Assembly: GCA_963832365.1 (NCBI GenBank)
Contig: CAWHUL010000011.1
Span: 186,001 to 250,000, forward strand
Direction of reading: 5' to 3'
Source of the DNA: CAWBRT01 sp963832365
GTDB taxonomy: Bacteria > Acidobacteriota > Terriglobia > Terriglobales > Acidobacteriaceae
Length of the DNA: 64,000 nt
Numbering within the stretch: the stretch's first letter is position 1; each line of letters starts with the position of its first letter. Below the pieces are notes generated by a model, which did no database searches, was not told the origin of the DNA, and saw only the letters and a list, made by a program, of their open reading frames with translations. Below are positions 27,041 through 35,824 of the stretch, one piece after another. The position numbers were made by a program, and so were the translations under genes.

Positions 27041-27622
27041 ATGAGAATGCAACGTCTGGCCGTCCTCGTACTGCTTTGTTTCGCAACGTTATCCATCGCG
27101 CAAACCAAAGGGCCCGAGCCATCCGGCCCCACCCTTGGCATAGATAAACCAGACCCACCCATGGTTAAGGGACACAAGAAGGTCGAGTTGAAAAACGCCA
27201 ACGGCGCCGGCGTCGGCAGCGCCGAACTGAGTCAAACAAAAGACGGGGTCGCGATGAAGCTGAACCTGAAGAAACTGTCGCCCGGCGAGCATGCCATTCA
27301 CTTCCACCAGACCGCCAAGTGCGATCCTCCGGCCTTCACCTCCTCCGGCGGGCACTTCAATCCCACGGGCAAGCATCACGGATTGCAGAATCCTGAGGGC
27401 CCGCATGCCGGCGATATGCCCAACATCACAGTGGGGCAGAAGGGCGAGTACAAGGGAACTGTGACGGATCCTCGCGTCGTGCTGGGCGACGGCTCCGCGC
27501 CGAACTCCCTTTACGCAAATGGCGGCACGGCGCTGGTGATCCATGCAAAGGCCGACGACAACAAGAGCGACCCCGCGGGAAACGCCGGCGATCGCATTGC
27601 CTGCGGCGTAATTACGCGATAG
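27041..27622 (+). CDS. sodC: Cu/Zn superoxide dismutase
   Basis: The 193-aa protein has a Sec signal peptide (residues 1-20, ending SIAQ) and a beta-barrel with the copper ligands in HAIHFHQTAKC, the zinc loop GGHFNPTGKHHG and HAGD, and the closing Cys/Arg region DRIACGVI. It converts superoxide to peroxide in the periplasm. A GGAG site precedes the ATG. A GC-rich REP-like element lies just downstream. Confidence 0.93.
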   Translation: MRMQRLAVLVLLCFATLSIAQTKGPEPSGPTLGIDKPDPPMVKGHKKVELKNANGAGVGSAELSQTKDGVAMKLNLKKLSPGEHAIHFHQTAKCDPPAFTSSGGHFNPTGKHHGLQNPEGPHAGDMPNITVGQKGEYKGTVTDPRVVLGDGSAPNSLYANGGTALVIHAKADDNKSDPAGNAGDRIACGVITR

Positions 27623-27655
27623 CGTCCCGAAGCCTGCGCAAGAACTTTTTGAAGT

Positions 27656-27740
27656 GTCATTCTGAACGAGCAGAGCGAGCGAAGAATCTGTGTAGTTGAT
27701 TTGTCATGCATGGAATCCTTCGTTACGCTCTCAGGATGAC
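27656..27740. repeat. REP-like inverted repeat element
   Basis: The left arm starts GTCATTCTGAACGAG...GCGAAGAATC and the right arm ends GAATCCTTCGTTACG...CAGGATGAC. They are imperfect inverted copies about 85 bp end to end. Similar GTCAT(T/C)CTGA...GAAGGATC palindromes are, from memory, common intergenic repeats in Acidobacteria. It lies between sodC and the peptidase gene and could form a long hairpin that ends or protects transcripts. Confidence 0.65.
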
Positions 27741-27892
27741 CTTCTGAAAATCATGCAGCGAACGCCCGGGGCATCAACGAGAACCGCTTCTTATAATTTT
27801 TTATGCGATGTCGCTTCCGCATGGGCTTATCGCAGTCTGGACGGGCGCAAAGCGCTGCCTCGTTTTTCACTATTACAACACAGGAGCCGAAG

Positions 27893-29914
27893 ATGAACAT
27901 CGTTGTGAGTGCCTCCGAACGCGAGAAGCCGGCTTCGACACAGCCGCTGCCGTGGATGCAGACCGCCGTTGCCCGATTAGAGGAGGAACTCGTTGTTCGC
28001 CATGGCGAATCGCAGCGCCAGCGCGCGGCGCGCGGGCTTAAGCAAGTTTCCGGATACTGGTATGCCTCGGACGGCGATGCGAGCGCATTGGAAGAGCTCG
28101 TAAAGGCAAACTTCGCGGGCAACCAGGCGGCGCTCGATACCATGTTCACGCGGTTTGAATCCCTGCTTGAGCAATATGACGGACACTCGCAGGAGATCGT
28201 GCGTGAGTTTCGCACTCAATCGGACCTTGAACGCGGGCCGATTCTTCCGTTCGACGAGATCTTTGCCGGCTATGATCCTTCGGCGCACTTTCTCGATGAC
28301 TCATTTCAAAACCGGCTCGCATTCGTCGTGTTGTTGAATTTTCCACTCACCACGCTCGACGAACGCCTCACAGAGGGAAGGCGCTGGAGCCGCCGCCAGT
28401 GGGCCGAGGTGCGGCTTGCGCAGCGATTTTCGAAGCGAATTCCCGCCCACGTGAGCCTCGCCATCGCGAAGGCGTCGTCGGACGCCGAGCGCTATATTGC
28501 CGAATACAACATCTGGATGCATCAACTTGTCGACGCTGCCGGAACCCGCCTGTTTCCCCCCAACATGCGATTGCTGTCGCACTGGAACTTGCGCGATGAG
28601 ATCAAGGCCGATTATGCCGACGCGGAGAACGGACTGGCGAAGCAGCGCACCATTCAGCGTGTCATGGAACGCATCATCAGCCAGGAAATACCGGCGATTG
28701 TGATCAATAATCCCGCGGTCGACTGGGATCCCTTTACCAACGGCGTAGCGACCGGCGCACCGGCGGCCCAAGAACCGGATACACGTTATCGCATGCTGCT
28801 GGACACGTTCCAGGCGGCCCGGCAAGCCGATCCTTACTCGCCTACCGCGCCCACGCTCATCGCCCGCCGTTTCGATGAAGACCGTGAGATACCCGAACCA
28901 CGCGTGCGTGCCATGCTGGAGCAGGTAGTAGCGTCCCCGCTTGTAGGCCGTGTCGCAGATCTCATTCGCCAGCGGCTCGGGCGTTCGCTGGAGCCGTTCG
29001 ATATCTGGTACAACGGCTTCCGCGCCAAGAGTCGCTACAGCGAAGCCGAACTCGATCAGATTGTTGCTAAGCGATATCCCACACCGGAAGCGTACGGCAA
29101 CGACATATCGAAGCTTCTCGTGAAGCTCGGATTCACGCCATCCGACGCGGAGAGGATAGCGGCCAGCATTGTCGTCGATCCCGGTCGCGGAGCCGGTCAT
29201 GCCATGGGTTCCGGAATGCGCTCTGCGAAGGCACACCTGCGAACGCGCATCGACGAGAGCGGCATGAACTACAAGGGCTTCAACATCGCCGCGCATGAAA
29301 TGGGACACAACGTCGAGCAAACTCTTTCCATGAACGATATGGATCACTGGCTGCTGCACGGTGTGCCGAATACCGCGTTCACCGAAGCTCTGGCGTTCGT
29401 TTTTCAGGCCCGTGATCTCGAATTGCTCGGGTTGCAATCGCCCGACGGCGATGCGGAAGCGTTGAAAACGCTCGATGTCTTCTGGGGCACATACGAGATC
29501 GCCGGAGTCTCGCTGGTCGACATCGACGTGTGGCACTGGATGTACGACCATCCGAATGCCACGCCGGCCGAGTTGAAGCAGGCAACACTGGCGATTGCCA
29601 AGGACATTTGGAACCGGTACTATGCCTCTGTCTTTCATCAAACGGATGTAATGCTGCTGGCAATCTATTCGCACATGATTGATGGCTTTCTCTATCTTCC
29701 CGACTACCCGGTGGGCCATCTCATTGCGTTCCAGATTGAGGAGCAGATCCGCAAGGCTGGTTCGGTCGGGCCGGAGTTTAAGCGCATGGTCAGCTCCGGC
29801 TGCGTTGCGCCCGACCTGTGGATGCAGCATGCCACCGGAGCGCCCGTCGGGCCGGATGCCCTGCTTTCGGCCGCGGCCCGCGCTCTCGATGAGCTACAGC
29901 TTCGCGAAAGGTAG
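27893..29914 (+). CDS. Gluzincin zinc metallopeptidase, M3-like
   Basis: From the ATG at 27893 (AGGAG at good spacing) the protein has 673 residues and no signal peptide. The zinc site is His-Glu-Met-Gly-His at about 468-472, with the third ligand Glu near 498 in FTEALAF, the gluzincin HExxH...E pattern. The long helical N-terminal part and the buried active site are like oligopeptidase F/M3 enzymes that cut short peptides in the cytoplasm. Similarity to a named family is not certain. The tryptophanase gene starts 112 nt further on the same strand. Confidence 0.72.
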   Translation: MNIVVSASEREKPASTQPLPWMQTAVARLEEELVVRHGESQRQRAARGLKQVSGYWYASDGDASALEELVKANFAGNQAALDTMFTRFESLLEQYDGHSQEIVREFRTQSDLERGPILPFDEIFAGYDPSAHFLDDSFQNRLAFVVLLNFPLTTLDERLTEGRRWSRRQWAEVRLAQRFSKRIPAHVSLAIAKASSDAERYIAEYNIWMHQLVDAAGTRLFPPNMRLLSHWNLRDEIKADYADAENGLAKQRTIQRVMERIISQEIPAIVINNPAVDWDPFTNGVATGAPAAQEPDTRYRMLLDTFQAARQADPYSPTAPTLIARRFDEDREIPEPRVRAMLEQVVASPLVGRVADLIRQRLGRSLEPFDIWYNGFRAKSRYSEAELDQIVAKRYPTPEAYGNDISKLLVKLGFTPSDAERIAASIVVDPGRGAGHAMGSGMRSAKAHLRTRIDESGMNYKGFNIAAHEMGHNVEQTLSMNDMDHWLLHGVPNTAFTEALAFVFQARDLELLGLQSPDGDAEALKTLDVFWGTYEIAGVSLVDIDVWHWMYDHPNATPAELKQATLAIAKDIWNRYYASVFHQTDVMLLAIYSHMIDGFLYLPDYPVGHLIAFQIEEQIRKAGSVGPEFKRMVSSGCVAPDLWMQHATGAPVGPDALLSAAARALDELQLRER

Positions 29915-30026
29915 GCCACGGGACGCGACACTGGCACTAGCTCGGGATACACTAACGAGGAAACCATACAGGCAGTAAGTCGAAATTCCCGCTTCTATTG
30001 CCGAGGAGCACGACTAAGGAGCACGA

Positions 30027-31379
30027 ATGCCGATCCGCACTATCATCGAGCCTTTCCGTATCAAGAGTGTTGAGCCTATCCGCTGGACAACGCGTGCTGA
30101 ACGCGAAAAGCTCCTGCGGGACGCTAACTACAACCTGTTTCTTCTTGCGGCGGATGATGTCCTCATAGACTTGCTGACCGATTCGGGCACGGGCGCGATG
30201 TCCACCTACCAATGGGGCGCGATCATGGAAGGCGACGAGAGCTACGCGGGAAGCCGTAGCTACATCCGTTTCCGTGACTCGGTGCAGGATATTTTCGGCT
30301 TCAAGCACGTCATTCCAGCTCATCAGGGGCGCGCCGCCGAGCGCATCCTGTTCAGCGTAATGGTCAAGAAAGGCGACGTCGTACCCAACAACACGCACTT
30401 CGACACCACTCGCGCGAACGTCGAGCATGCCGGCGGCGAGGCTCTCGACCTGCCCATCGCCGAGGGCAAGCAACCCAGCCTGATCCATCCCTTCAAGGGG
30501 AACATGGATGTCGTCGCCCTTGAGCAGGCGATTCAGCGAGTCGGACGCGAGCGTATTCCGCTGGTGATGCTGACGGTAACCAACAACTCCGGCGGCGGGC
30601 AGCCCGTCTCGATGGAAAATGCGCGGGCTGTCAGTGCGGTTTGCAAGAAGCATGGGATTCCCTTTTACTTCGACGCCTGCCGTTTCGCGGAGAACGCGTA
30701 TTTCATCAAGTTGCGCGAGAAGGGCTATGAAGACAAGACTCCGAAGCAGATTGCCCAGGAGATGTTTGCCCTTGGCGACGGCTGCACCATGTCAGCGAAG
30801 AAAGACGGGATGGCCAATATCGGAGGCTTTCTCTGCACCAATGACGATCTGCTCGCGCAGCAGGAAAAAGATCTGCTGATTCTCACCGAAGGTTATCCGA
30901 CCTATGGCGGACTAGCCGGACGCGATCTGGAGGCCATCGCCGTCGGTTTGCAGGAAGCCTTGCAAGAGGATTACCTGAAGTATCGCATCGCCTCGACCGC
31001 ATATTTGGGGAACCACATTGCGCAGCAAGGCGTGCCCATTGTGCTGCCTCCTGGCGGACACGCCGTGTACCTGGATGCGCGTGCCTTCGTGCCGCACATT
31101 CCTCTCGAAGAGTTTCCCGGGGTCGCGCTCGCTTGTGAACTTTATCTGGAGGGAGGAATTCGCTCCGTCGAGATCGGCACGCTGATGTTTGGCAGTGAGG
31201 CCAAAATGGATCTGGTGCGGCTGGCGATCCCGCGGCGCACCTACACGCAGAGCCATGTCGATTACGTCATCGAAGTGATTCTGGAAGTCTGGGAGCGTCG
31301 CGATTGGATTCGCGGTTACAAGCTCACTTACGAGCCACCGTTCCTTCGCCACTTCACGGCGCAGTTCAAGCGGGCATAA
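30027..31379 (+). CDS. tnaA: Tryptophanase
   Basis: This 450-aa fold-type I PLP enzyme belongs to the beta-eliminating lyases. The PLP lysine is in SAKKDGMANIGG (Lys258/259), and PAHQGRAAE and FYFDACRFAENAYF are typical. Tyrosine phenol-lyase and tryptophanase are close relatives. Here the segment GIRSVEIG carries Ile at the position where tyrosine phenol-lyase has its phenol-binding Arg, so tryptophanase is favoured. It splits tryptophan into indole, pyruvate and ammonia. No TnaC-like leader peptide or tnaB permease is seen. A strong terminator follows. Confidence 0.86.
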   Translation: MPIRTIIEPFRIKSVEPIRWTTRAEREKLLRDANYNLFLLAADDVLIDLLTDSGTGAMSTYQWGAIMEGDESYAGSRSYIRFRDSVQDIFGFKHVIPAHQGRAAERILFSVMVKKGDVVPNNTHFDTTRANVEHAGGEALDLPIAEGKQPSLIHPFKGNMDVVALEQAIQRVGRERIPLVMLTVTNNSGGGQPVSMENARAVSAVCKKHGIPFYFDACRFAENAYFIKLREKGYEDKTPKQIAQEMFALGDGCTMSAKKDGMANIGGFLCTNDDLLAQQEKDLLILTEGYPTYGGLAGRDLEAIAVGLQEALQEDYLKYRIASTAYLGNHIAQQGVPIVLPPGGHAVYLDARAFVPHIPLEEFPGVALACELYLEGGIRSVEIGTLMFGSEAKMDLVRLAIPRRTYTQSHVDYVIEVILEVWERRDWIRGYKLTYEPPFLRHFTAQFKRA

Positions 31380-31433
31380 ACGGCGCCTTCCGGTGGCGGC
31401 TATCGCGGTCCCGGCGGAAATCTTGGGGCTCTC

Positions 31434-31474
31434 AAAGAGGGGTGCCGGGTGCCCTACGTCCCGCCCCTCTTTTG
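31434..31474 (+). terminator. Intrinsic terminator after tnaA
   Basis: AAAGAGGGG (31434-31442) pairs perfectly with CCCCTCTTT (31464-31472), 55 nt past the tryptophanase stop. The loop is 21 nt. The A-rich and T-rich stem ends make it usable on either strand. Confidence 0.65.
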
Positions 31475-31560
31475 GGCTGACGTGGGGTAGTTCTTTCGGC
31501 CCGTTCGCGGTATTCAACTCGCCATGAGCTTTTTCGATTGCGCCCGTGTACAATCTCGCC

Positions 31561-32289
31561 GTGCGGAAATTCATCTTCAATCTGGCCGCAGTAGCGCTAT
31601 TGCTGATCCTCGGTGCAAGCGTGCGGGCCCAGCAACCCCAGCAACAGTCGGGTTCCGCGCAGCCGAAGGTACGGGTCAATTACCTGAACGTGTGCTCGCC
31701 AAGTGCTGAGGACCGGCAGCAGATCGCGGGCGCGCTGGAGCGAATCCCTGCTCAACCGAAATTCGCCGTGGATTTCGAGGTGGCGCGCGGACGCTCAACC
31801 TTGAGCAGCTCTGATTTGCTGATGCAAAACGCAGAGTCGCCGGTTGGCGAGGGCTCGGTTTCCGACTGGATTCGAATTCGGAGGGAGTTTCCGGCGTCGT
31901 CGAGTTTTGTCAGTGCGCAGTATTCGTTCAGCATGAACCAGGGCAGCGTGGTGGAAACACTTAGTTTTCGCGCTCGCGAGGTGAAAGACATTATTCAAGT
32001 ATCTATTTCCGATTCCGTCAGCAGCCCGGCGACTCCAGCGCAGGTGGCGCGCGTGAACACGCCAGCCGAGCGCATTCGCCTCGAACGTTTCGGAAGTACT
32101 TCTGTCGTCCTAGCGCGCTGCCCGGGTTCCGATCAATCGCAGTTTGAACCCCTGTTCAGTCGCGCCACGGAGTTGATAGCGAGTTACCGCTCGGCGTTGA
32201 GCGTGGCGTCGGTGATCCCGGCTGAAATTGCCAGGTTGCCCAAAACGAAAGCGCCCAAGTCGAATCCGAATCCGGCAGAAAAGCGATAG
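31561..32289 (+). CDS. Exported protein of unknown function
   Basis: A signal peptide (MRKFIFNLAAVALLLILGASVRAQ, in pieces) is followed by a Gln/Pro-rich linker and a domain of about 190 residues rich in Ser, Val and Glu. No known motif was recognised. The GTG at 31561 was chosen because it starts the signal peptide; another GTG lies 15 nt upstream. trxB begins 49 nt downstream on the same strand. Two Cys residues in the mature part could form a disulfide. Function is unknown. Confidence 0.6.
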   Translation: MRKFIFNLAAVALLLILGASVRAQQPQQQSGSAQPKVRVNYLNVCSPSAEDRQQIAGALERIPAQPKFAVDFEVARGRSTLSSSDLLMQNAESPVGEGSVSDWIRIRREFPASSSFVSAQYSFSMNQGSVVETLSFRAREVKDIIQVSISDSVSSPATPAQVARVNTPAERIRLERFGSTSVVLARCPGSDQSQFEPLFSRATELIASYRSALSVASVIPAEIARLPKTKAPKSNPNPAEKR

Positions 32290-32338
32290 GGCGCGGTTTG
32301 AATCCAAATCACATGCATCGTGCTCTTTATAGAAAGAT

Positions 32339-33274
32339 ATGAACGAGAAGATTCGCAACACAGTAATCATGGGCTCGGGATGCGCCGGGCTTACCGCTGC
32401 CATTTACGCCGCCCGCGCCAATCTGAAGCCCCTGGTGATCGAAGGACATGAACCAGGCGGCCAGCTTTCGCTGACAACCCTGGTCGAAAACTTTCCGGGT
32501 TTTCCGGAGGGCATACAAGGACCGGAGCTGATCGAGAATATGCGTAAGCAGGCGGCTCGCTTCGGCGCTGAGTTTCTCACCGCTCACGTCGCGGCGGCTG
32601 ACCTAAGCCGGCGGCCGTTTGCTCTCAAGGCCAATTCCGGCGAGATCAGTGCGCGTTCTCTGATCATTGCCAGCGGCGCCAGCGCGCGTTGGCTGGGACT
32701 GCCGAACGAGCAGGCGCTGATCGGTCATGGCGTATCTTCCTGCGCCACGTGCGATGGCTTTTTTTTCAGCGGCAAGGAGATCGTCGTCGTCGGCGGCGGC
32801 GATTCGGCCATGGAAGAGGCGCTGTTCCTGACCCGCTTTGCCACAAAGGTTACGGTTATTCACCGGCGCGACCAGTTCCGCGCCTCGAAGATCATGCTTG
32901 AGCGCGCCCGTAAGCACGAGAAGATTCATTTCCTCACTAACACCGTGGTGGAAGATGTGTACGACATTTCGAGCAAAGAGGTTACCGGCCTGAAGCTGCG
33001 CGATCTCAAGACCGCCGAGGTGCGCGACTTCCCGACCAGCGCCCTGTTCCTTGGAATCGGCCACATACCCAATGCGGCTGTATTTAAGGGTCAACTGGAG
33101 ACGGATGCTGACGGCTACCTTAAAACACGCGACTACGTGTTCACCGCGGTTCCCGGCGTTTATGCTTGCGGAGACGTTGCCGACCGGCGTTATCGGCAGG
33201 CCATTTCCGCGGCCGGAACAGGCTGCATGGCAGCCATCGAAGTCGAGAAATTTCTCGAGGAAATGGGGAATTAG
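32339..33274 (+). CDS. trxB: Thioredoxin reductase
   Basis: The 311-aa protein has the two-domain low-molecular-weight TrxR fold. The redox-active CATC is at residues 135-138, the NADPH motif GGGDSAMEEAL follows, and the C-terminal FAD signature is VYACGDVADRRYRQ. It uses NADPH to reduce thioredoxin. The first FAD-binding loop reads GSGCAG with Cys15 where most enzymes have Pro, which is unusual. It probably supports MsrB and ribonucleotide reduction. Confidence 0.93.
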   Translation: MNEKIRNTVIMGSGCAGLTAAIYAARANLKPLVIEGHEPGGQLSLTTLVENFPGFPEGIQGPELIENMRKQAARFGAEFLTAHVAAADLSRRPFALKANSGEISARSLIIASGASARWLGLPNEQALIGHGVSSCATCDGFFFSGKEIVVVGGGDSAMEEALFLTRFATKVTVIHRRDQFRASKIMLERARKHEKIHFLTNTVVEDVYDISSKEVTGLKLRDLKTAEVRDFPTSALFLGIGHIPNAAVFKGQLETDADGYLKTRDYVFTAVPGVYACGDVADRRYRQAISAAGTGCMAAIEVEKFLEEMGN

Positions 33275-33327
33275 GGCACTTCCATATTCGAAAACTTGGC
33301 GCAAGCCGAGCTCGGTAAGGTGAGCCA

Positions 33328-34422
33328 ATGGCGCTGAAGATACGTGAAAAGAAGGAGTGCAGGTGGGACGCAGTTGCCTTGGGCGAAGTGATGTTGCGGC
33401 TCGACCCCATCGACAAACGGATTTGGACGGCCCGTTCGTTCGATGTTTACGAAGGCGGCGGCGAGTACAACGTCACGCGCGGGCTGAAGCGTTGCTTCGG
33501 TCTCGACACTGCGATCGTCACCGCGTTTGCGGATAATCCAGTTGGGCGTTTGCTGCAAGACCTGATCTACCAGGGCGGCGTCGATCAGTCCTTGGTGCGT
33601 TGGATGGAGTTCGACGGCGTTGGGCGAACGATGCGCAACGGATTGAATTTCACCGAGCGAGGTTTCGGTGTGCGTGCCGCACTTGGTTGTTCGGACCGCG
33701 GCCATACCGCGGTCTCGCAGCTCAAAGCCGGCGACATCGATTGGGACGAAATTTTTGGAAAGAGCGGGGCTCGTTGGTTCCACACCGGCGGCATCTTTGC
33801 CGCTCTTTCGGAGACGACGCCGGCAGTAGCAATGGAGGCAATGAAGGCAGCCCGGCGGCATGGCGTAACTGTTTCCTACGATTTGAACTACCGCGAATCG
33901 CTCTGGAAGGCCGTGGGAGGCAAGAAGCGGGCGCAGCAAGTCAATCGCGAATTGGCCCCGCTGGTGGACGTGATGCTCGGCAATGAGGAAGATTTTTCGG
34001 CGGCGCTGGGCTTTGAAGTGCCGGGCATGGACGAGCACATTTCCAATGTGCAGGTCGAGTCCTTCAAGAAGATGATCGAGCAAGTGGTCAAGCAGTTTCC
34101 ATTCAGCGTGGTGGCTACCACCTTGCGCAAGGCAAGTACGGCCAGCCGCAATGATTGGGGAGCAATCTGCTACGCGGACGGGATTTTTTATGAAGCGGCC
34201 ATGCGCCGGGACCTTGAAATCTATGATCGCGTTGGCGGCGGCGATTCGTTTGCATCCGGATTGATCTACGGATTCTTGTCCGGACAGGGGCCGCAGTGGG
34301 CCGTCGAGTGCGGTGCCGCACACGGGGCACTTGCCATGACGACCCCGGGCGATACCACCATGGCAACGTTGAAGGAAGTGACCCAGGTAATGCGGGGTGT
34401 AGGCGCGCGCATTGCCCGCTAA
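33328..34422 (+). CDS. kdgK: PfkB-family sugar kinase, probable 2-dehydro-3-deoxygluconate kinase
   Basis: The 364-aa protein has the ribokinase-like fold: N-terminal GEVMLRLDP, a GGGEYNVTRGL sugar-binding stretch and the C-terminal signature DRVGGGDSFASGLIYG with the catalytic Asp. KDPG aldolase is encoded directly downstream, 22 nt or more away. The pair points to phosphorylation of KDG to KDPG followed by cleavage, the lower Entner-Doudoroff or uronate route. The kinase family is certain; the substrate is inferred from that neighbour. Confidence 0.85.
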   Translation: MALKIREKKECRWDAVALGEVMLRLDPIDKRIWTARSFDVYEGGGEYNVTRGLKRCFGLDTAIVTAFADNPVGRLLQDLIYQGGVDQSLVRWMEFDGVGRTMRNGLNFTERGFGVRAALGCSDRGHTAVSQLKAGDIDWDEIFGKSGARWFHTGGIFAALSETTPAVAMEAMKAARRHGVTVSYDLNYRESLWKAVGGKKRAQQVNRELAPLVDVMLGNEEDFSAALGFEVPGMDEHISNVQVESFKKMIEQVVKQFPFSVVATTLRKASTASRNDWGAICYADGIFYEAAMRRDLEIYDRVGGGDSFASGLIYGFLSGQGPQWAVECGAAHGALAMTTPGDTTMATLKEVTQVMRGVGARIAR

Positions 34423-34452
34423 GCCTAATCGGTTTCGTCGGCTTTGATCGCT

Positions 34453-35130
34453 ATGAAAGGGATGAGCGGCAAGATGACTAAGGCGGAAATAACCAGGAAG
34501 ATCGTCGATATTGGTGTAGTACCTGTTGTGCGTGCCGCATCGGCTGCCCAGGCAATAGCCGCGGCCGAAGCGGTCTGCGCGGGCGGCATCTCTGTTGTCG
34601 AAGTCACGATGACGGTGCCGGGAGCGGTCGAGGTGATCGCGCAACTCGTGAAGACCATGGGAAGCGCGGTCCTCGTGGGAGCGGGAACGGTGCTGGATGC
34701 CGGCAGCGCCCAGCGGTGCTTGGATGCGGGAGCGCAGTTCCTGGTGAGTCCCGGCTTCGACCTGGAGACTGTGAAGTTTGCAAACAGTCAGGGCGTGCTG
34801 ATGATTGCCGGGGCATTGACCCCGACGGAGGTGATCACCGCCTGGAACGCTGGATCGGACTTTGTGAAAATCTTTCCGTGCGGAAATGTCGGTGGTGCCA
34901 AGTACATCAAAGCGCTCAAGGGGCCTCTGCCACTAATCCCAATGATACCGACCGGCGGCGTCAATCTGAACACGGCGGCGGAGTTCATTCAGGCGGGCTC
35001 GGCGGCCGTGGGCGTCGGCGGAGAGCTGGTCTTGGCTGCCGCACTGAAATCCGGCAACACGCGGGAGATTACAGAGCTGGCGAAGCAGTACGTCTCCATC
35101 GTGCGTGAAGCACGAGGGCCGCAGGTGTAA
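34453..35130 (+). CDS. eda: KDPG/KHG aldolase
   Basis: This class I aldolase is about 225 residues long. Visible features are VVPVVRAAS at the N terminus, EVTMTVPGAVE with the catalytic Glu, GAGTVLD, and the Schiff-base Lys in DFVKIFPCG, then PTGGVN for phosphate binding. It splits 2-keto-3-deoxy-6-phosphogluconate into pyruvate and glyceraldehyde-3-phosphate. Several in-frame starts exist (TTG 34444, ATG 34453, 34462, 34474); none has a clear ribosome site, so the start is uncertain. It pairs with the upstream sugar kinase and ends at a textbook terminator. Confidence 0.93.
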   Translation: MKGMSGKMTKAEITRKIVDIGVVPVVRAASAAQAIAAAEAVCAGGISVVEVTMTVPGAVEVIAQLVKTMGSAVLVGAGTVLDAGSAQRCLDAGAQFLVSPGFDLETVKFANSQGVLMIAGALTPTEVITAWNAGSDFVKIFPCGNVGGAKYIKALKGPLPLIPMIPTGGVNLNTAAEFIQAGSAAVGVGGELVLAAALKSGNTREITELAKQYVSIVREARGPQV

Positions 35131-35182
35131 CTGAGCACGTCCTCTGGTGTCGCGGCGATATGCGTATCATCGCCTGAGCATT

Positions 35183-35210
35183 GCCCGCGAACCCGTGTCG
35201 CGGGCTTTTT
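35183..35210 (+). terminator. Intrinsic terminator after eda
   Basis: A perfect 8-bp stem (GCCCGCGA with TCGCGGGC), a 7-nt loop and five T residues. This is a canonical Rho-independent terminator that closes the kinase/aldolase transcript. Confidence 0.9.
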
Positions 35211-35233
35211 AACAGGCCAGGCCCCGCAAGCGA

Positions 35234-35503
35234 TTATTTCCGCCCAATGAACCAACCGATCAGAACGCCCGCCATGAGGCCGACGGCGAATGTGGTCACA
35301 ACCGCTTCCGCGGGGTGCCGCTTAATCCGCAGAGTTGTGTCGTCCATAAGCTCTTCAGCGGCATCGTTAAATTGTTTTCCGGTACGCCTCAGCATGCCAA
35401 TCGTATCTTCGGCTGCTTCGGCAATGGCGTCGGCCGCGCGAGAAGCCTTGTGAGCTGCATCCGTAATGTGCTCACCTGTCCTCTCCAACACTGTGTTCGA
35501 CAT
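35234..35503 (-). CDS. Small ElaB/YqjD-like (DUF883-type) membrane protein
   Basis: The 89-aa protein has an N-terminal amphipathic, Ala/Glu/Asp-rich helix of about 55 residues and one C-terminal membrane helix (AVVTTFAVGLMAGVLIGWF) ending in Arg-Lys. This is the layout of ElaB/YqjD proteins, which are tail-anchored in the inner membrane and bind ribosomes or respond to stress. The family call rests on layout, not on a sequence match. It is a lone gene with its own upstream region of about 320 bp shared with the acyl-CoA dehydrogenase operon. Confidence 0.65.
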   Translation of the reverse strand: MSNTVLERTGEHITDAAHKASRAADAIAEAAEDTIGMLRRTGKQFNDAAEELMDDTTLRIKRHPAEAVVTTFAVGLMAGVLIGWFIGRK

Positions 35504-35723
35504 GGGTCCTCCATTCTTTGCACGAAAGATAAAGCCTTGCTAATAAGAACGGACTATTCCAGGGTCGGTACCTGACGGGAGGCCGAGGACGCGAGTGGCA
35601 CGCTACCTCTGTTTGGTTTCGATGTCTGTGACAATTGATCGCAGTGCTTGTGACGCGCGGGTACACATCCAATCGTCGCGATCCCCTCTGCCAATCCCAC
35701 GCATCGATGCCTGGTTTTGGTAG

Positions 35724-35752
35724 TTGATTGGCATACCTTTTAGCCCTATTCT
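35724..35752 (+). promoter_or_regulatory. Sigma-70-type promoter for the acyl-CoA dehydrogenase operon
   Basis: TTGATT (35724-35729) and TATTCT (35747-35752) are separated by exactly 17 nt, giving a transcription start near 35759 and a leader of about 65 nt to the ATG at 35825. The rest of the 35504-35824 gap shows no coding pattern. Confidence 0.5.
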
Positions 35753-35824
35753 GAACCAGCGCCTTTAGCAAGCGGGCGAAGTTTGCTCGCACGCCTTGCA
35801 AAGAAATCGAAAGGTTGAAAGACC

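Noticed and set aside
28301..29830. 509-codon frame antisense to the zinc peptidase
   Set aside because: Shadow frame created by high GC at third codon positions.
29952..31379. TnaC-like leader peptide before tnaA
   Set aside because: The 112-nt gap has no short ORF with a Trp codon and ribosome site.
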